Assembly (NCBI RefSeq): GCF_029433115.1
Contig: NZ_JARNTV010000035.1
Coordinates: 1-39,381, forward strand
Direction: 5' to 3'
Source: Sphingomonas sp. AOB5
GTDB taxonomy: Bacteria > Pseudomonadota > Alphaproteobacteria > Sphingomonadales > Sphingomonadaceae
DNA: 39,381 nucleotides
Of the stretch, positions 15,875-24,423 are shown in pieces. Made by a program: the position numbers and the translations under genes. The notes under the pieces are model-generated. The model did not search any database and was not told the DNA's origin. It saw only the letters and a list, made by a program, of their open reading frames with translations. The number at the start of each line of letters is the position of its first letter. Position 1 is the first letter of the stretch.

Positions 15875-16834
15875 CTAGAAGCCGATAACCGGATGGGGCC
15901 TGTAGGGTGCTTCCAGCGCTGCGATCTCAGCTTCGTCCAGCACCAGTCCGGTCGCGGCGATGGCATCATCGAGCTGCGCGACATCGGTAATGCCCAGCAC
16001 CGGCGCGATCACGCCGGGACGGGACATCAGCCAGGCAAGCGCGACCTGTGCGGGCGGTACGCCGCGCGCCGCCGCGACCTGTTCCAGCGCGTCGATCACC
16101 GGCCGGTCCAGCGCATCGTCGAAGCGCTCGGTGACCAGTCGGTCCTCGCGTAGCCGGTCGGCATTGGCCGCCACACCCGCCAGCAGGCCGCGTGCGAGTG
16201 GCGACCAAGGCAGCATGCCCACGCCTTCCTCCACGCACAGCGCCTGCATCTCGCGCTCTTCTTCGCGGTAGAGCAGGTTGTAGTAATTCTGCATGCAGAT
16301 GAAGAGCGAAAGGCCGCCCGAACGCTGTAGCCCCAGCGCCTTCATCAGCCGCCATGCCGACATGGACGAAGCGCCGAGATAGCGGGCGCGGCCGCTGGTC
16401 ACGATCACTTCCAGCGCGGCCAGCGTCTCCTCGATCGGCGTCTCGGGGTCCCAGCGATGGATCATGTAGATGTCGAGATGATCGGTGCCGAGCTTGGCGA
16501 GACTGGCATCGATCGATGCGAGGATATTCTTGCGCGACAGGCCACGGGCATTGGGGGAGGGGTTGGTGGGGAAGAACACCTTGCTGGTCAGCACCAGATC
16601 GCGCCGCGGCAGATCGCGGATCGCGTGGCCCAGCACCGCTTCGCTCTCGCCGCCGCCATAGGTCGATCCGGTGTCGAGGAAGAAGATGCCGCGATCCATC
16701 GCCGCGCGGACCAGCGCGGTCGCCTGCTTCTGTCCGGTGCGCCACGAGCTGTTGCCTGCTGCGCCGAAGGTGGCGGTGCCGAGACAGAGCGGCGGGACCT
16801 TCAGGCCCGAGCGGCCAAGCTGGCGATAGTTCAT
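15875..16834 (-). CDS. Aldo/keto reductase (complete catalytic tetrad)
   Basis: 319 residues. ATG at 16832-16834 overlaps the stop of the upstream molybdoenzyme gene by 4 bases. The AKR tetrad is complete: Asp in FFLDTGSTYGGGESE, Tyr in the same block, Lys in LTSKVF and His in DIYMIHRWDPE. SWRTGQ and MPWSPLARGLLAG-like segments (seen as MLPWSPLARGLLAG) place it in the AKR11-13-type family of NADPH-dependent reductases. Length is normal. It differs from the AKR at 13840, which lacks the His. Coupling to the molybdoenzyme suggests consecutive redox steps on one substrate, for example an aldehyde or ketone interconversion. Confidence 0.93.
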   Translation of the reverse strand: MNYRQLGRSGLKVPPLCLGTATFGAAGNSSWRTGQKQATALVRAAMDRGIFFLDTGSTYGGGESEAVLGHAIRDLPRRDLVLTSKVFFPTNPSPNARGLSRKNILASIDASLAKLGTDHLDIYMIHRWDPETPIEETLAALEVIVTSGRARYLGASSMSAWRLMKALGLQRSGGLSLFICMQNYYNLLYREEEREMQALCVEEGVGMLPWSPLARGLLAGVAANADRLREDRLVTERFDDALDRPVIDALEQVAAARGVPPAQVALAWLMSRPGVIAPVLGITDVAQLDDAIAATGLVLDEAEIAALEAPYRPHPVIGF

Positions 16835-18942
16835 GCTTTTGCCTTGCGGATATTGACGGGGATCGCCGAGAAGCGCGGCATTGCGTTGATCGGTTCGCGT
16901 TCGTGCGTGCCGCTGACGAGCGGCGCGACCGAGGTGCCGTCGGCGCGGGGATCACTGCCCGGTTCGGGGATGACACGGCCCCAGCCATGGCTCATCGACA
17001 GGACGCCGCGCCGCAGCCGTGCGTCCGCCGCCGCCACGCCGATGATCGTGCCATGGGCGGAGGCGATCTCGACTTCATCGCCCTCCGCCAGTGCCAGTTC
17101 TGCCAGATCGTCGGGATGGAGGAAGGCGGGATTGTAACGATGCCGCTGGCGGACCGCGGGCAGATCGGTCAGCGCCGAGTTCATCGTCTCGCGCATCCGC
17201 CGCGACACCATCAGGTGCGAGAAGCCGGGGGCGGTGGCTTCGGCCAGCACCTCGGCGATCTCGGCGACGACATCGGGCGGGGCGACTTCGAAGCGGCCGG
17301 TTGCTTCGGGCCGGGGCGGCAGTACCTGCCTGGCCGGGAAATCGTAGATCTTGCCGAGGGGATGCCGGCGCAGTTCGGACAGGGGGATTTTCGCGTCGCG
17401 GGTCAGGATCTCGAGCAACGTCTCGGTTTCCGGTGGCGCGTCCATGTCGAGCGGAACGCCCGAATAGGTCATGGAGAGGCCAAGCCGCTTGGCCAGTGCC
17501 CAGAAGGGATACCAGTCCTCGACCAGTTCGGATCCTTGGGGCGGTTCGGTCAGCGCGGGCGTGTACTGCGCGAAGGGCCGCTTGAAGGCATGCGCGTCGC
17601 GGGTGATGTCGGCGCGCTCATATTGGCCGAGCGGGGCGAAGACATAGTGCGAGGCGCGGGCGGTGGCGGTCATCACCGGATCGATCGTCACCATCAGATC
17701 GAGCGAGGCGAAGGCGGCGAGGGTGCGCGCAGGATCAGGCAGAGCGGGAACGAGGTTGCCGCCCGCGACGAACAGCGCGGCGATCCGTCCGGGACCGGGC
17801 TCGAGGATCTCCTCGACCAGCGCGCCGGTCATCTGCTCGCCGACCAGCATGCCATAGCCGCCGACGCGGGTGCGGCGGCTTGTCTCCCATGAGCGTTTCG
17901 GCGGGATCACTTCGGCGCGGGGATGGCGTTCGGGGGAGAGGGCGCCGTGGTTCCAGACGGGTTCGCCTTCGCGCAAGTAACGGCCGCAGACGACGTTGAT
18001 CGCTTCGTAGAGATGCTCGGACAGGTTCGAATGCGGCGAGAAGTCCGGGCCGGTGCCGGTGCGCACGATGCCGCGACTGGCGTTGCGGGCGAAGGCCTCG
18101 GCGGCTTCGCGCAATTGGTGTGCGGAAATGCCGGCGCGGGCCTCGACCAGTTCGGGCGTATAGGGTGCGACCGCGGCGATCAGCGCGTCGAGGCCGTTGG
18201 CGTAGCGGGCGCAGAACGCCGCGTCGTGCCAGCCTTCGGTGAGGATGATGCGGAGCAGGCCCGATGCGATGGCGACATCCTGACCCGGGATCGGCTGGAG
18301 ATGGATGTCGGCGAACTCGGCGGTTTCGGTGCGGCGCGGGTCGATCACGATCAGCTTCAGGCCCTGATCCTTGGCGGACTTCAGCGTCTTGAGCGGATTG
18401 CCGGGAAAGCCGCCGAGGCTGAGCGAATTGGCGACCAGCGGATTGGCGCCGATCAGCATCCACACGTCCGATCCCTCGAATGCCGGGCGCCCCGCGGCCC
18501 AGATGCCGAGCCGCTCCATCGAGACGACCTTGGCCGACTGGTCGATGGTCAGCGACGAGAAGAAGCTCGCCGACCCCAGCGCCTGCATCCAGGTCGGCAG
18601 CATCTGGAAGGCGGACTGGTTGTTGAAGTTCGCGGTGCCGCGATAGGTGGCAATCGCGTCCGGCCCGTCGCGGGCGATGATCGCCGCGAGCTTCTCTGCG
18701 ATCTCGTCGAGCGCCTGTTCGACGCCGATCCTCTCGAAGCTGCCATCGGGCATGCGCTTGAGCGGATGGAGCAGCCGCGTCCCTTCGACATCGGCGTTCA
18801 GGCCCTTGATGCAGGCATAGCCTTCGGTGATCGGATGGCCCTTGTCGCCGCGGACCTTCGCCACGCGGCCGTCATCGTCGATCGTCACCCGCACGCCGCA
18901 CAGGCCGCTGCAGATCCGGCAGAATGAAAACGCGTCGCGCAC
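16831..18942 (-). CDS. Molybdopterin (bis-MGD) oxidoreductase, DMSO-reductase superfamily, cytosolic
   Basis: 703 residues from GTG at 18940-18942 with GAGG about 11 bases upstream; no in-frame ATG is nearby. The N-terminus carries a [4Fe-4S] site C8-x2-C11-x3-C15-x28-C44 followed by Lys46, as in formate-dehydrogenase-like enzymes. MGD-binding segments include VWMLIGANPLVANS and LIVIDPRRTETAEFAD, and the C-terminal beta-barrel (about 580-700) has NPAFLHPDDLAELAL. At the place of the Mo-ligating Cys/Sec/Ser the sequence is SLTIDQSAK, so Asp134 may be the ligand. There is no Tat signal, so it is cytoplasmic. No iron-sulfur or membrane subunit is adjacent. Possible reactions are oxidation, hydroxyl transfer or hydration of an organic substrate; I cannot choose. 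It is coupled to an aldo/keto reductase. Confidence 0.9.
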   Translation of the reverse strand: MRDAFSFCRICSGLCGVRVTIDDDGRVAKVRGDKGHPITEGYACIKGLNADVEGTRLLHPLKRMPDGSFERIGVEQALDEIAEKLAAIIARDGPDAIATYRGTANFNNQSAFQMLPTWMQALGSASFFSSLTIDQSAKVVSMERLGIWAAGRPAFEGSDVWMLIGANPLVANSLSLGGFPGNPLKTLKSAKDQGLKLIVIDPRRTETAEFADIHLQPIPGQDVAIASGLLRIILTEGWHDAAFCARYANGLDALIAAVAPYTPELVEARAGISAHQLREAAEAFARNASRGIVRTGTGPDFSPHSNLSEHLYEAINVVCGRYLREGEPVWNHGALSPERHPRAEVIPPKRSWETSRRTRVGGYGMLVGEQMTGALVEEILEPGPGRIAALFVAGGNLVPALPDPARTLAAFASLDLMVTIDPVMTATARASHYVFAPLGQYERADITRDAHAFKRPFAQYTPALTEPPQGSELVEDWYPFWALAKRLGLSMTYSGVPLDMDAPPETETLLEILTRDAKIPLSELRRHPLGKIYDFPARQVLPPRPEATGRFEVAPPDVVAEIAEVLAEATAPGFSHLMVSRRMRETMNSALTDLPAVRQRHRYNPAFLHPDDLAELALAEGDEVEIASAHGTIIGVAAADARLRRGVLSMSHGWGRVIPEPGSDPRADGTSVAPLVSGTHEREPINAMPRFSAIPVNIRKAKA

Positions 18943-19058
18943 GGCAGTTTCGCCTCATGCATCCTCTCGAGACGCATGTACCGGCTGGCCGGGCGGGCGA
19001 TTCATTCAAAAGGCACAGAGCGGTCATCGGCGCGGTGAATGACTGCGCTCCAAAACGG

Positions 19059-19090
19059 AAATGGCGGGCCGGTGGTCCGGCCCGCCATTT
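19059..19090 (-). terminator. Strong hairpin terminator after TonB receptor gene
   Basis: A perfect 14-bp stem (AAATGGCGGGCCGG and its complement) with a 4-base loop lies 25 bases past the stop codon of the minus-strand receptor gene. Read on minus it is followed by CCGTTTT, a short T-run, so it is a rho-independent terminator. It separates the receptor from the molybdoenzyme gene, which must have its own promoter in 18943-19058. Confidence 0.85.
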
Positions 19091-19114
19091 CGGCTTCGCT
19101 TCGGTTCGCGAGGA

Positions 19115-21793
19115 TCAGAAGCGTTTGGTCACCCGCATGCCATAGGTCCGCGGATCGACCAGGAACAGGCTGTTGAACAGGCCGAACAGCTGGTTGGTCG
19201 GGATGGTCGTGGCCACCGAATCCTCGTTGGTCAGGTTGCGCACGAAGGCGGTGACCTGAAGCCCGTGGGTGCGGGATTCGAACGACAGCGACATGTTGAT
19301 GTTCTGATAGCCGTTCAGCCGGTCGCCGGCGGTGTTGTAGATCTGCGAGAAGCTCTTGCTCTGGCGGTAATAGTCGGCTCGCAGCGTGCCTTCCCAGTCC
19401 GAACCGATGTCGAAATTATACTGGGCGCCAAGGTTGAGCGACAGGCGCGGTGCGTTGGGCAGTTCGCGGCCGGCCAGGTTGGTCGGCACGCCGGCCGAGA
19501 CCACCACGCCGCTGGCGGCGAAGGAGCCGTTGCACAGGCCGAGCAGCGCGTTGGTCGGGATCAGGCCGGCATTGATGCGGCTGAGGATGGTCGCGACACC
19601 GCTGGTGTTCGCCACGCAGTTCACGCCGCTGCCGTTCTTCACCACCGTCAGCGACGGATCGCCATTGGTGAGGTTCGACGCGTCGATCGACTGGCCCGAC
19701 TTGATCCGGGTGTTGAGCACGCTGAGATTGGCGTTGACCCGGAAGCGCGAGAACGGCTCGAAGATCGTCTCGACTTCCATGCCCTTGATCTCGGCATCGA
19801 TATTCTCGGTCGCCGTGCTGACGCCGACCAGCTTGGCGATCTGATAGTCTTCGTAGTTGTAGTAGAAGAGCGTCATGTTGAACACGACGCGGCCATTGGC
19901 CAACGTGTTCTTGGTGCCCAGCTCATAGGCGTTGACGAATTCCGGCTCGTACGAGAGCGGCACCGTGCCGATGCCGCCGGCCGATCCGTTGAAGCCGCCG
20001 CCCTTATAGCCTTTCGAATAGGAGGCGTAGAACAGCGAGCTGTCGGTGAACTCGATCGCCGGCTTCCACGAGACGTTGACCTTGCCGGTGGTCTCCTTGA
20101 ACTCGACCGTGTTGTAGGTCGGGTTGATGAAGCCGCGGCCCGGCGAGAACAGCAAAGAGGGATAGTCGGTCTGGCGCTTGCTGTCGTGCGTGTAGCGCAG
20201 GCCGCCGGTCAGCTTGAGGTTGGGCGTGATGTCCCAATAGATCTCGCCCAGCGCGGCCGCCGAACGCAGGCCATAGGGGATGCGGCTGATCAGATAGTTG
20301 TGGCCGGTGCGATCGGGTTCGCGCAGCGGATCGATATAGATGCCGGTGCCGCCCGCGTTGAGCAGCTGCGACCGCGCGTTGAAGGCGTTGGTGACGTAGA
20401 GGAAGTCCTGCGTCGAATCGAAGTCGTAATAGAGGCCGCCGACGTTGAAGTTGACCGGTCCCGAGAAGCTCGACTGAATACGCGCTTCGACCGACCATTG
20501 ACGGCTGTCCTTGGTCGAGGTCTGAAGCCCGAGCGGCGCAGTGGTGGCGCCGAGCTGCGGGTCGTTGAAGACGCCGCCGGGCGCGTAGGTCGAGACGTTG
20601 AACGAGTTCTGGGTGGAGACCCAGCTTGCCGGTTCGGCGCGGGCTTCGAAGCTGTCCTCGCCATAGGAGCCCATCACGTTCAGCTGCAGGTCCGAGGTGA
20701 AGTCCCAGGCGGCGTTGAACTGCACCAGATCGTTCTTGGCGCGATAGGTCGGGTCGATCTGCGAAGCGAAGTGGCGGGGATCGGCGCTCTGGCGGATATT
20801 GGCATTGGCATCGCGCGAGAGGATGCCGGTGGCGAGGCCGATCGTGCCGTAGACGGTGCCGAACGAGTTGGGTGCGCCCAGCGCCGCGGACCCGTAGATC
20901 GAGGCGTTCAGGCAGCCTTGGCTGAGCAGGCCGCGTGCGATCGTGTTGGGCGTGACGCCACCGACCGTCGCCGGGCCCGGATCGGGCGTGCAGCGGGTGG
21001 AGATGCCGCGCATGCGGTCATCATCCTCGTCGAAATGCTCGTAGAGGATATAGGCGTTGAAGGTCGGCGAATTGTAGCCGAGCGTGATGCGGCCCGCCCA
21101 CAGGTTGCGGCCATCGGCGTCGTTGCCGGTATAGGTGTTCAGCGCATAGCCGTCGCGGTTGAAGTAGATGCCGGCCACGCGCACGCCGAACCCGGCGCCG
21201 AGCGGCAGGTTGACCATGCCGATCACCTTCTTGGAATCGTAATTCCCGTACTCGGCCGCGATCGAGGCTTCGAACTTGTCGACCGGCTTCTTGGTGATGG
21301 TGTTCATCACGCCGCCGGTGGCGTTGCGGCCATAGAGCGTGCCCTGCGGGCCGCGCAGCACTTCGATACGCTCGACATCGTAGAAATCGGCATCGGTGAT
21401 GCGGGTCGCGCCGAGCGGGGCGTTGTTCTGATGCACGCCGACGCCGGGATCGGCCGAGGGATTGACCAGAGTCGAGCCGATGCCGCGGATCGAGATGTTG
21501 GTGCTGTTCACCGCGGTGCGCGAGAATTGCAGGTTGGGAACCTGGGTGCGCAGATCCTGGGTTTCACGGACGCCGGCGGCCTCCAGCGTTTCGGGCGAGA
21601 AGGCGGACACCGCGATCGGCACGTCCTGCAGCCGCTCCGAACGCTTTTGCGCGGTGACGACGATCTCGCCGATCGGCGCGTCGTCGTCGGCCTGCTGATC
21701 GGCGGCGGGCGCATCCTGCGCGGTCTGAGCCTGCGCGGCTTGCGCGAACAGCATCAGCGATGCGCCGGCCATCAAGAGTGCGCGTTTCTGCAT
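19115..21793 (-). CDS. TonB-dependent outer-membrane receptor (member of the IclR-type regulon)
   Basis: 892 residues from ATG at 21791-21793, preceded by GGGAGGGAC; the open frame continues upstream to 21889 but through the promoter. A signal peptide (MQKRALLMAGASLMLFAQAAQAQ) is followed by an acidic stretch and EIVVTAQKRSERLQDVP, the TonB box/plug start. The plug has ISIRGIGSTLVNPSADPG and EVLRGPQGTLYGRN. The barrel ends with TYGMRVTKRF. Two Cys pairs in predicted outer loops (TRCTPD...SQGCLN; VNCVAN...GLCNGS) may form disulfides. It probably takes up the aromatic substrate of the adjacent operon. The gene is 255 bp downstream of that operon on the same strand but has its own palindrome-plus-TTGACA promoter. 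Confidence 0.95.
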   Translation of the reverse strand: MQKRALLMAGASLMLFAQAAQAQTAQDAPAADQQADDDAPIGEIVVTAQKRSERLQDVPIAVSAFSPETLEAAGVRETQDLRTQVPNLQFSRTAVNSTNISIRGIGSTLVNPSADPGVGVHQNNAPLGATRITDADFYDVERIEVLRGPQGTLYGRNATGGVMNTITKKPVDKFEASIAAEYGNYDSKKVIGMVNLPLGAGFGVRVAGIYFNRDGYALNTYTGNDADGRNLWAGRITLGYNSPTFNAYILYEHFDEDDDRMRGISTRCTPDPGPATVGGVTPNTIARGLLSQGCLNASIYGSAALGAPNSFGTVYGTIGLATGILSRDANANIRQSADPRHFASQIDPTYRAKNDLVQFNAAWDFTSDLQLNVMGSYGEDSFEARAEPASWVSTQNSFNVSTYAPGGVFNDPQLGATTAPLGLQTSTKDSRQWSVEARIQSSFSGPVNFNVGGLYYDFDSTQDFLYVTNAFNARSQLLNAGGTGIYIDPLREPDRTGHNYLISRIPYGLRSAAALGEIYWDITPNLKLTGGLRYTHDSKRQTDYPSLLFSPGRGFINPTYNTVEFKETTGKVNVSWKPAIEFTDSSLFYASYSKGYKGGGFNGSAGGIGTVPLSYEPEFVNAYELGTKNTLANGRVVFNMTLFYYNYEDYQIAKLVGVSTATENIDAEIKGMEVETIFEPFSRFRVNANLSVLNTRIKSGQSIDASNLTNGDPSLTVVKNGSGVNCVANTSGVATILSRINAGLIPTNALLGLCNGSFAASGVVVSAGVPTNLAGRELPNAPRLSLNLGAQYNFDIGSDWEGTLRADYYRQSKSFSQIYNTAGDRLNGYQNINMSLSFESRTHGLQVTAFVRNLTNEDSVATTIPTNQLFGLFNSLFLVDPRTYGMRVTKRF

Positions 21794-21868
21794 TTCCAGT
21801 CCCTCCCGTATCGCGGTTTCGACCCGCGGTTTGAATTCCAGCGACCCATGATCCACGCTGGTTGCCGC

Positions 21869-21918
21869 CATTTTGGCGAAGAAAAGCAAAATGTCAAGAA
21901 TTCCGGTAAAACTGGAAT
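21869..21918 (-). promoter_or_regulatory. Promoter of TonB receptor with TTCCGG/CCGGAA palindrome
   Basis: On minus the order is a 19-bp palindrome ATTCCAGTTTTACCGGAAT (21900-21918), two bases, then TTGACA (complement of 21892-21897). CAAAAT, 16 bases further, is a possible -10. The palindrome resembles those at 29240-29257, 30308-30326, 34819-34836 and 35608-35626. Its position just upstream of the -35 hexamer suggests an activator site. It lies 75-125 bases from the start codon. Confidence 0.65.
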
Positions 21919-22048
21919 GATGACATATTTTGCGAGAGGGGAAGGGCGCCGAGTATATGGTCCGCAGGCACGGAAACCCGCGTCCGGATGCGAACGCGAA
22001 GCGATTTTTCGAAAGGTTGCGACTCGGCGGCGATGCTGCCGGGAAGGA
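21919..22048. other. Rest of the spacer between receptor promoter and monooxygenase stop
   Basis: The spacer between the receptor start and the upstream hydroxylase stop is 255 bases in all. Beyond the promoter described at 21869-21918, I see no hairpin with a T-run and no small gene with a binding site. Confidence 0.5.
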
Positions 22049-23662
22049 TCAGGCGGCGGGGAGTCCGGCGGCGTGGCGTAGCACCGACGCGTCCCATATC
22101 TCGCCACGCCACGCGACATACTGATCGGGCCGGACGAGGGTGATGGCTGCCGGATAGTGGGCGGCCTGATCGGCGGTGAGCTGGACGCAAACGATGGGAA
22201 TACCCATGGCTGCGGCGTCCATCGTGGCGGCGGCGATCACGTCTTCGGCACCGCCGGGTCCACAGACCAGCGCGAAGCCGGTGCCGAATGCGTCGTACAG
22301 TGAGCGGGTCTCATCGAGCCAGACATGGGGAGCGAGGCAACCCGGCGCGCTGGAGGGCTGGTAGGCAGAATCCTCGCCGCGTGCCGTACCTGTCGTGTCC
22401 GGCGGGAGGATCGGCGAGCTGCGATAGCAACCGCCCAGCACGGTGCCGAGCGTATGGAACTCACGCGACTTCAGCACGACGATCCGCTCCCCGGCTCGCG
22501 CACGCAACGCATCGCCCTCCGCTCCCGGCGCGTCGAGGCCTTCGGACCAGAGATCGTTCGAAAGCACCGCATGGTTGGCCGCGGCCTCGGCGATCACCTC
22601 CTCATGGATCGTGCGCCGTTCGGCTTCGTAACTGTCGAGCAGGGCGGGGCCGCCCCAGCCCTGCAGCAGCCCCGCCAGCTTCCAGCCCAGATCGGCGCCA
22701 TCCGCGACGCCCATATTCATGCCATAGCCGCCAAAGGGCGGATGGAGGTGGCAGGCATCGCCGATCAGGAACAGGCGGCCGTCGCGATAGCGGTCGGCGA
22801 TCAGGCTGCTGGCGACCCATTCGTCGGTGCTGAGGATCTCGAGCGGAATGTCGATCCCGGTCGATCTGCGGATCAGGTCCGCCGCGTTTTCCATCGTCAC
22901 CTGCACGCCATCGGGCAGGCGGGTGGGCATGAAGAACCAGATATCGCCAGAGTCCATCGGGCCGATCAGGCTGGGGGCGACGGGATCGAGCTGCCAGTAC
23001 ATCGTCGCGCGGCCATGGCCATGTGCCTGCGCCAAACCGGGTGCGCGGAACACGACATTATAGTTGCGCGACAGGCCATGCTTGCCGGTCATCTTCGCGC
23101 CGATCAGGCCGCGCATGGCGCTGCGCGAGCCATCGGCGCCGACCGCATAAGCGCAACGCACGCTGCGCTCCGCGCTGGTCGCGAGGTCGCTAATCCGCAC
23201 CTCGGCGCCGTCCTCGTCCTGCGTCGCGCCGATGAACTCGGTGCTGAAGCGCAGGGTGACGCTGGGCAGTCGGTCGGCCGCTTCGCGCATCACCTGTTCC
23301 AGCTTGTACTGCGGGATCCACTGGGCATGTTCGGGGTAGCGATCGTCGCGCGCTGGTGCGCAGTTCGACGCGTTGGCGATCCGCGCAAGCAGCTGCCCGC
23401 CCAAGCGCGTGACGAAGGCGATGTCGGAGGGATAATCGACCCCGAACGGCGAAAGTTCGGCCAGCCGGTCCGCGATGCCCCAGCGCCGCAAATGGGTGCG
23501 CGTGCGGACATTGGTGGTCTTGGCGCGTGGAGCATAGCCGACCCGGTGGTTGCGTTCGATCAGCAGGCAATCGATCCCGCGCATGCCGAGTTCGAGCGCC
23601 AGCGCCAGCCCGCTCGGCCCCGCGCCGACGATGACGACATCATGATCCCGTTCGCGTGTCAT
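22049..23662 (-). CDS. Class A FAD-dependent aromatic monooxygenase (PheA/TfdB/PobA-like)
   Basis: 537 residues from ATG at 23660-23662, which overlaps the stop of the SDR gene by 4 bases. The N-terminus has the FAD dinucleotide motif VVIVGAGPSGLALALELG and an acidic strand end LLIERN. AVGADGSRSAMR is the DG motif for FAD/NAD(P)H, and LFLIGDACHLHPPFGGYGMN is the GD motif; Cys replaces the usual Ala in GDAAH. The C-terminal about 140 residues form the thioredoxin-like tail of phenol-hydroxylase relatives (ITLVRPDQYVAWRG). It should hydroxylate a phenolic ring ortho to an OH with NAD(P)H and O2. It is the last gene of the minus-strand operon and differs from the two MhpA-like hydroxylases, so it probably acts on another intermediate. 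Confidence 0.92.
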   Translation of the reverse strand: MTRERDHDVVIVGAGPSGLALALELGMRGIDCLLIERNHRVGYAPRAKTTNVRTRTHLRRWGIADRLAELSPFGVDYPSDIAFVTRLGGQLLARIANASNCAPARDDRYPEHAQWIPQYKLEQVMREAADRLPSVTLRFSTEFIGATQDEDGAEVRISDLATSAERSVRCAYAVGADGSRSAMRGLIGAKMTGKHGLSRNYNVVFRAPGLAQAHGHGRATMYWQLDPVAPSLIGPMDSGDIWFFMPTRLPDGVQVTMENAADLIRRSTGIDIPLEILSTDEWVASSLIADRYRDGRLFLIGDACHLHPPFGGYGMNMGVADGADLGWKLAGLLQGWGGPALLDSYEAERRTIHEEVIAEAAANHAVLSNDLWSEGLDAPGAEGDALRARAGERIVVLKSREFHTLGTVLGGCYRSSPILPPDTTGTARGEDSAYQPSSAPGCLAPHVWLDETRSLYDAFGTGFALVCGPGGAEDVIAAATMDAAAMGIPIVCVQLTADQAAHYPAAITLVRPDQYVAWRGEIWDASVLRHAAGLPAA

Positions 23663-24423
23663 TCCGCAGTCCATCCCCCATCGACGATCAGGCTCGTGCC
23701 GGTCACCAGCGCCGACGCGTCCGATGCGAGGAACAATGCCGCGCCCATCAGGTCCTCGACCCGGCCGATCCGCCCCAGCTTGATCTTCTCCAGCACGCTG
23801 GCCTTGAAGGCTGCGTCCTCGAAATAGGGCCGGGTCAGCGGAGTTTCGATGAAGGTCGGCGCGATCGTGTTGCTGCGGATATTGTGCGCAGCAAGATCGA
23901 GCGCGAGCGCCTTGCTCATCCCCTCCAGCCCCCATTTCGAAGCGCAATAGAGTGAGCGGTTCGGACCGCCGACATGGCCCATCTGCGATCCGACATGGAT
24001 CAGCGAGCCGGACACGCCCTCGGCCAGCATGCGGCGGACAGCGGCCTGGGTGACGAAGAAGGTCGCGCGCAGGTTGAGATCGAGCACCGCATCGTAATCG
24101 GCTTCGGTGACGTCCTGCATCGGCATGGGCCGATTGGTGCCGGCATTGTTGATCAGGACATGGAAGGCGGGGCGGCTGGCGAAGAAGTCTGTGACCGCTT
24201 GTGTGTCGGCCACATCGAGCATCGCAGCATCGGCCTTGCCGCCCGCTGCGCGGATCGCCTCGGCACCGGCTTCCACTTCGTTGAGTGTGCGCGCTGCCAG
24301 CGTTACGCTCGCGCCTGCTTCCGCCAGTGCCGCGGCTAAGGCCAGCCCAATCCCTCGACCTGCGCCGGTCACCAGTGCGCGGCGGCCGTCGAGGCGGAAG
24401 CTTGGGGTGACCGGTAGCGTCAT
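23659..24423 (-). CDS. SDR-family oxidoreductase
   Basis: 254 residues from ATG at 24421-24423, overlapping the HisD-like gene's stop by 4 bases. [15 protein letters not shown] is the cofactor loop, and [10 protein letters not shown] after strand 2 (Arg rather than Asp) suggests [15 protein letters not shown], the Ser of [10 protein letters not shown] and YCASKWG complete the catalytic set. [15 protein letters not shown] ends the protein. Length and motifs fit the fabG-like classical SDRs. It probably reduces or oxidises a side-chain carbonyl or alcohol in the pathway, in sequence with the HisD-like dehydrogenase. Both flanking genes overlap it, so the three are one translational unit. Confidence 0.93.
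   Translation of the reverse strand: MTLPVTPSFRLDGRRALVTGAGRGIGLALAAALAEAGASVTLAARTLNEVEAGAEAIRAAGGKADAAMLDVADTQAVTDFFASRPAFHVLINNAGTNRPMPMQDVTEADYDAVLDLNLRATFFVTQAAVRRMLAEGVSGSLIHVGSQMGHVGGPNRSLYCASKWGLEGMSKALALDLAAHNIRSNTIAPTFIETPLTRPYFEDAAFKASVLEKIKLGRIGRVEDLMGAALFLASDASALVTGTSLIVDGGWTAE

Noticed and set aside
19061..22081. 1006-residue open frame on plus, antisense to the TonB receptor
   Set aside because: It is a shadow frame of high-GC coding DNA, rich in Arg/Gly/Val/Asp, with no domain, and the minus strand encodes an unmistakable receptor with signal peptide and plug motifs.
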